Shown here: positions 24,305-26,846 of the stretch, piece by piece
Layout: the number at the start of each line of letters is the position of its first letter
How positions within the stretch are numbered: the stretch's first letter is position 1
From: CAZGTQ01 sp964528575
GTDB taxonomy: Bacteria > Planctomycetota > UBA1135 > GCA-002686595
Length of the DNA stretch: 26,846 nucleotides
NCBI GenBank assembly: GCA_964528575.1
Contig: CAZGTQ010000232.1
Location: 1-26,846 of the forward strand
Direction of reading: 5' to 3'
Translations under genes and position numbers: made by a program
The notes under the pieces: model-generated
What the model was told of the DNA's origin: nothing
Seen by the model: only the letters and a program-made list of their open reading frames with translations
The model's database searches: none

Positions 24305-25399
24305 TCAGCGCAGCCCCGCCGCGCGCAGCGCGAGCTCCGGCCAACTGCGCTTGCGGAACAGCACGTTGTCAGCCTGGGCGCACTCCCACGTGCACGCGCA
24401 GCGCGTGTCGCGGATGCGCGCGCGCAGCGCGTCGGCGGCGGCGGTGCTCCACAGCCGCTCGAGGTCCCAGTCGTGCTCCGCGAGGTGGCCGATCGGGAGC
24501 CCGAGGATCTCGCACGGGTGCACCGCGCCGTCCTCGAGCACGACGGCGGAGAGCGTGCCCGCGGTGCACGCGAGGTGCGGGCCCGGCTCGCCCGACGCGA
24601 CGCGCGCGACGTGGTCGTACATCACGTCGTCGCGCGCCACCGCGAGGCGCGCGAGCGGGAAGTCGAAGTACGCGAGGCGGCCGTCGCGCACCATGCGGCG
24701 CTTCGCGTCGACGACCTCGCGGTAGCGCGCGACGTCGACCGCGAGCAGGCTCTCGTCGAGCGCGGTGCCGCGCGCCAGGTTGATCGTCACGTTGTCGGGC
24801 GCGAGCTCCTCGACGAGCTCGTCGAGGTGCGCCGCGAGCACGTCCTGGTTCTCGGAGGTGACGGTCACGATGACGCCGACGCCGAGCCGGTCGGTGCCGA
24901 GCTCGTCCCGCAGCCGCCGCAGCGCGCGCACGCTCTCCATCGAGCGGGCGTGGCCGCCCCGCACCTGGCGGATCGAGTCGTGCACGTCGGGCGGACCGTC
25001 GAACGAGACCGCGACGCTGAGGAACAGGGCGGGGTTCTCGGCGAGGATGCGCTCGACCGTCGTCCGCTGGCGCTCGACCAGGCCGTTCGTCGGGATCGCG
25101 AGGTGGCGCAGACCGCGCGAGCCGAACGAGCGCGCGAGCTCGGACAGGTCCGCGCGCAGGAACGGCTCGCCGCCGCCGAAGCTGACCCACAGGAGCGGCC
25201 CCATGCGCGCGGCGGACGCGGCGAGGCGCTCGACCTGGTCGACGCTCGGGCCGGGGACGCCGGCGGCGACCTCGGCGAAGTGGAAGCAGTGCCGGCAGCG
25301 CAGGTTGCAGGCGCCGGTCACGAACAGCGTCAGGTGCAGCGGCGGGCCCGAACGCACGAAGCCGCGCCGCGCGAAGGGGAGGTAGCGCAGGGCGTTCAT
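24305..25399 (-). CDS. Radical SAM protein with SPASM-like C-terminus
   Basis: A 364-aa radical SAM enzyme. The cluster motif CNLRCRHC (Cys31, Cys35, Cys38) follows LTLFVTGA, then WVSFGGGEPFLR (the GGEP SAM-binding motif), PTNG and VSFDGPPDVHD. The C-terminal part has cysteines in the SPASM arrangement: CTAG, VHPCEI and CACTWEC, suggesting auxiliary Fe-S clusters. Relatives mature peptides or modify sugars and cofactors; the adjoining glycosyltransferases favour an envelope role. ATG at 25399 overlaps the stop of a small upstream ORF (ATGA, 25396-25399); an in-frame GTG at 25420 is the alternative start. Confidence 0.9.
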   Translation of the reverse strand: MNALRYLPFARRGFVRSGPPLHLTLFVTGACNLRCRHCFHFAEVAAGVPGPSVDQVERLAASAARMGPLLWVSFGGGEPFLRADLSELARSFGSRGLRHLAIPTNGLVERQRTTVERILAENPALFLSVAVSFDGPPDVHDSIRQVRGGHARSMESVRALRRLRDELGTDRLGVGVIVTVTSENQDVLAAHLDELVEELAPDNVTINLARGTALDESLLAVDVARYREVVDAKRRMVRDGRLAYFDFPLARLAVARDDVMYDHVARVASGEPGPHLACTAGTLSAVVLEDGAVHPCEILGLPIGHLAEHDWDLERLWSTAAADALRARIRDTRCACTWECAQADNVLFRKRSWPELALRAAGLR

Positions 25400-25629
25400 C
25401 GGCTCATTCTTCGTCGGCACCGGTCGGCGTCTCGCCTCCAGCCTACCCGAGCATGCGCAGCGCCCGCGCCGTCGCGGGGACGATCGAGGGCGCGTGCGTC
25501 TCGCCGGGCCGGCGGGCCCGCGCCCGCTCGACGCGCTCGGGTGGTCCGCCGCGACGTCGGGGCGCGCTCGCGCTCGCGCCCGCAGGCGGCGAGGGCGAGG
25601 AGCGCGAGGAGGCGGCGCTGCGCGGTCAT
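25396..25629 (-). CDS. Small Arg-rich lipoprotein-like ORF, doubtful
   Basis: A 77-codon frame beginning MTAQRRLLALLALAACGRERER, which looks like a lipoprotein signal with lipobox LAAC (Cys16). After that the sequence is Arg-rich (23 Arg in 77 residues) and has no recognisable domain, which is typical of non-coding frames at this GC content. In its favour, its TGA overlaps the radical SAM ATG as ATGA. Against it, another frame ending at a TAG at 25443-25445 gives a more protein-like end (ETHAPSIVPATARALRMLG), so this could be a frameshifted remnant of a small lipoprotein. Confidence 0.33.
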   Translation of the reverse strand: MTAQRRLLALLALAACGRERERAPTSRRTTRARRAGAGPPARRDARALDRPRDGAGAAHARVGWRRDADRCRRRMSR

Positions 25630-25663
25630 GGGGTGATCTGCTTCGAGAGGCGGAGCGGACGCG

Positions 25664-25706
25664 AGCGGCCCGGGAGCCGGCCGTCGTGGCCGAGTCCCGG
25701 GCCGCT
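25664..25706 (-). terminator. Strong inverted repeat after FG-GAP gene
   Basis: AGCGGCCCGGGA (25664-25675) and TCCCGGGCCGCT (25695-25706) are a perfect 12-bp inverted repeat. The 19-base loop holds a further CGGCC/GGCCG stem around GTCGT. It starts 47 bases after the minus-strand FG-GAP stop codon, as expected of a terminator; no T-tract follows. The remaining bases of the 25630-25752 spacer show nothing else. Confidence 0.6.
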
Positions 25707-25752
25707 GCGTGGGCGACCGGCGCGAGGCGCCGCTACCGGTCGGATCCGGCCG

Positions 25753-26846
25753 TCACTGCGTCGTGATCGACAGGCCCCTGCTCGCCGAGAGCGAGTTCGG
25801 ACCGACGCCGTCGAGCGCGAAGATCTGCGCGTAGACGGTGCCGCCGGCGCCGACGCCCTGGAGCGGGATCTTCGTGACCGCGCAACCGTTCGAGTCGGTG
25901 AAACCGCTCGACTGGAACACGATGCTACCGAAGATGTTCAGCGTGGCGAGGCCCGGCAACGGGGTCGGAGCGATCTGCTGGTCCGCGATGAACAGGAACC
26001 ACGGCGTGCTCGCCGGCATGTTGTCGCCGACGACGTACACGGTGCTCGAAGCGCCGTACGGCACCGACTTGAGCGTCAGGCCGGGGTCGCCGAGCGAGCC
26101 GGCCGTCGCCGTGCCGAAGTTGCTCTGGAACGACAGGCCCGACGACGCCGTGTAGACCTCGAGCCCCGATTGGCCGCGGTTGTTGTACTCGTCCTGCGAG
26201 AGGACGCGGTACGACACGTTGCCGACGAGGTTCGCGGGGAGCAGACCACGGAAGATCTGCCCGGCGGACGACTTCATCGCGATCGTGTCGACCACGCACC
26301 CATCGACGCTGAGCTGGATCGACGTCGGGTTGTACCAGGTGATGTAGTACGGGGCGTTGTCGTACACCTGCGCGCGCACGGGGATCGTGCCGGGCGCCGC
26401 GGTCTGGTTGCCCGGGTTCTCGACGCGCGGGATGTACGGCGGCGTCGTGTCGGGCGTCTGCGTCGTGTTGATCAGCAGCTCGTTGTCCGAGCCACTGTCG
26501 TCCGCCGTCATGACGTCGTAGTCGCCGTCCTTGTCGACGTCGCAGACGTCCGCGTCGAGCGTCGCCGAGTTGGTGCCGGACACCGTGCCCGAGTAGGTGA
26601 AGTTGAAGTTGCCGCTGCCGTTGTCGTTGTTCGTGTACAGCTTGTCGCTGCCCGAGAAGTTCGCGACGTAGATGTCGAGATCGCCGTCGTTGTCGTAGTC
26701 GATCACGTCCATCTCGTTGTCGTCGGCGCCCGAGTTCGACAGGTTCGACTTGTTCGTGAACGTGCCGGCGCCGTTGTTGCGCATCGTCACGTCGTCGAAG
26801 CCGTTCCAGTTCAGGCCCATGATGTCGAGGTCGCCGTCGCCGTCGA
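25753..26846 (-). CDS. Secreted FG-GAP/VCBS-repeat protein, C-terminal part
   Basis: The frame is open to the right edge, so the N-terminus is outside the window; about 363 residues are visible. The first part has FG-GAP/VCBS-type repeats with Asp-rich calcium-binding loops: DGDGDLDIMG at the edge, DYDNDGDLDIYVANF and DVDKDGDYDVMTADD, spaced about 45 residues apart. A spacer with an Ig-like look (VRAQVYDN, ISYRVLSQDE-type strands) follows. The last 115 residues form a Gly/Ser/Val-rich beta domain that could be a sorting or surface domain. Such proteins are extracellular or surface-bound. Asn, Thr and Ser are far more frequent than in neighbouring proteins, in keeping with secretion. Confidence 0.88.
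   Translation of the reverse strand, partial: DGDGDLDIMGLNWNGFDDVTMRNNGAGTFTNKSNLSNSGADDNEMDVIDYDNDGDLDIYVANFSGSDKLYTNNDNGSGNFNFTYSGTVSGTNSATLDADVCDVDKDGDYDVMTADDSGSDNELLINTTQTPDTTPPYIPRVENPGNQTAAPGTIPVRAQVYDNAPYYITWYNPTSIQLSVDGCVVDTIAMKSSAGQIFRGLLPANLVGNVSYRVLSQDEYNNRGQSGLEVYTASSGLSFQSNFGTATAGSLGDPGLTLKSVPYGASSTVYVVGDNMPASTPWFLFIADQQIAPTPLPGLATLNIFGSIVFQSSGFTDSNGCAVTKIPLQGVGAGGTVYAQIFALDGVGPNSLSASRGLSITTQ

Overview
The window is very GC-rich and tightly packed, with many 4-base ATGA/GTGA start-stop overlaps. It encodes a complete-looking set of late lipid A and heptose genes (LpxK, an LpxL-type acyltransferase, HldE, HldD), so the host has an LPS-type outer membrane. A secreted FG-GAP/VCBS-repeat protein at the right edge, an omega subunit that I judge planctomycete-like, and the overall style suggest a high-GC Planctomycetota-like bacterium. 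That placement is an inference; other high-GC Gram-negative groups remain possible.

Layout. (1) 1-2414, plus strand: two tandem glutamate-dehydrogenase-family genes. The first (cut at its 5' end) keeps all catalytic residues; the second has lost several and looks like a pseudoenzyme or regulatory subunit. (2) 2425-14744, minus strand: a long run. Read 5' to 3' it is a receiver-like protein, a HAD/uridine-kinase-like fusion, an omega-like RNA polymerase subunit, a sulfatase-fold lipoprotein with Thr at the nucleophile position, LpxK, an LpxL-type acyltransferase, HldD, bifunctional HldE and a B12-binding radical SAM enzyme. After a hairpin/-10 region comes a second heptose kinase/adenylyltransferase system encoded as two separate genes, then a TauE/SafE permease. 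(3) 14745-15408: a divergent spacer with no credible gene, holding a 12-bp tandem repeat. (4) 15409-21010, plus strand: two overlapping ABC exporter half-genes whose motifs are complementary (one degenerate and one consensus ATP site), then an exported protein with two parvulin/SurA-like halves. (5) 21065-25399, minus strand: a GT-C membrane glycosyltransferase, a GT2 glycosyltransferase and a radical SAM/SPASM-like enzyme, the last possibly coupled to a small lipoprotein-like ORF. (6) 25753-26846, minus strand: the C-terminal part of the FG-GAP protein, followed by a strong inverted repeat.

The genes work mainly on the cell envelope: heptose activation and epimerisation, lipid A 4'-kinase and acylation, probable lipid A or core decoration (sulfatase-fold protein, B12 radical SAM, GT2, GT-C), export (ABC pair) and periplasmic folding (parvulin protein). 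The most unusual points are the catalytic/pseudo GDH pair, the two HldE-type systems in one cluster flanking a B12 radical SAM gene, and the Thr-type sulfatase-fold lipoprotein inside the lipid A operon.
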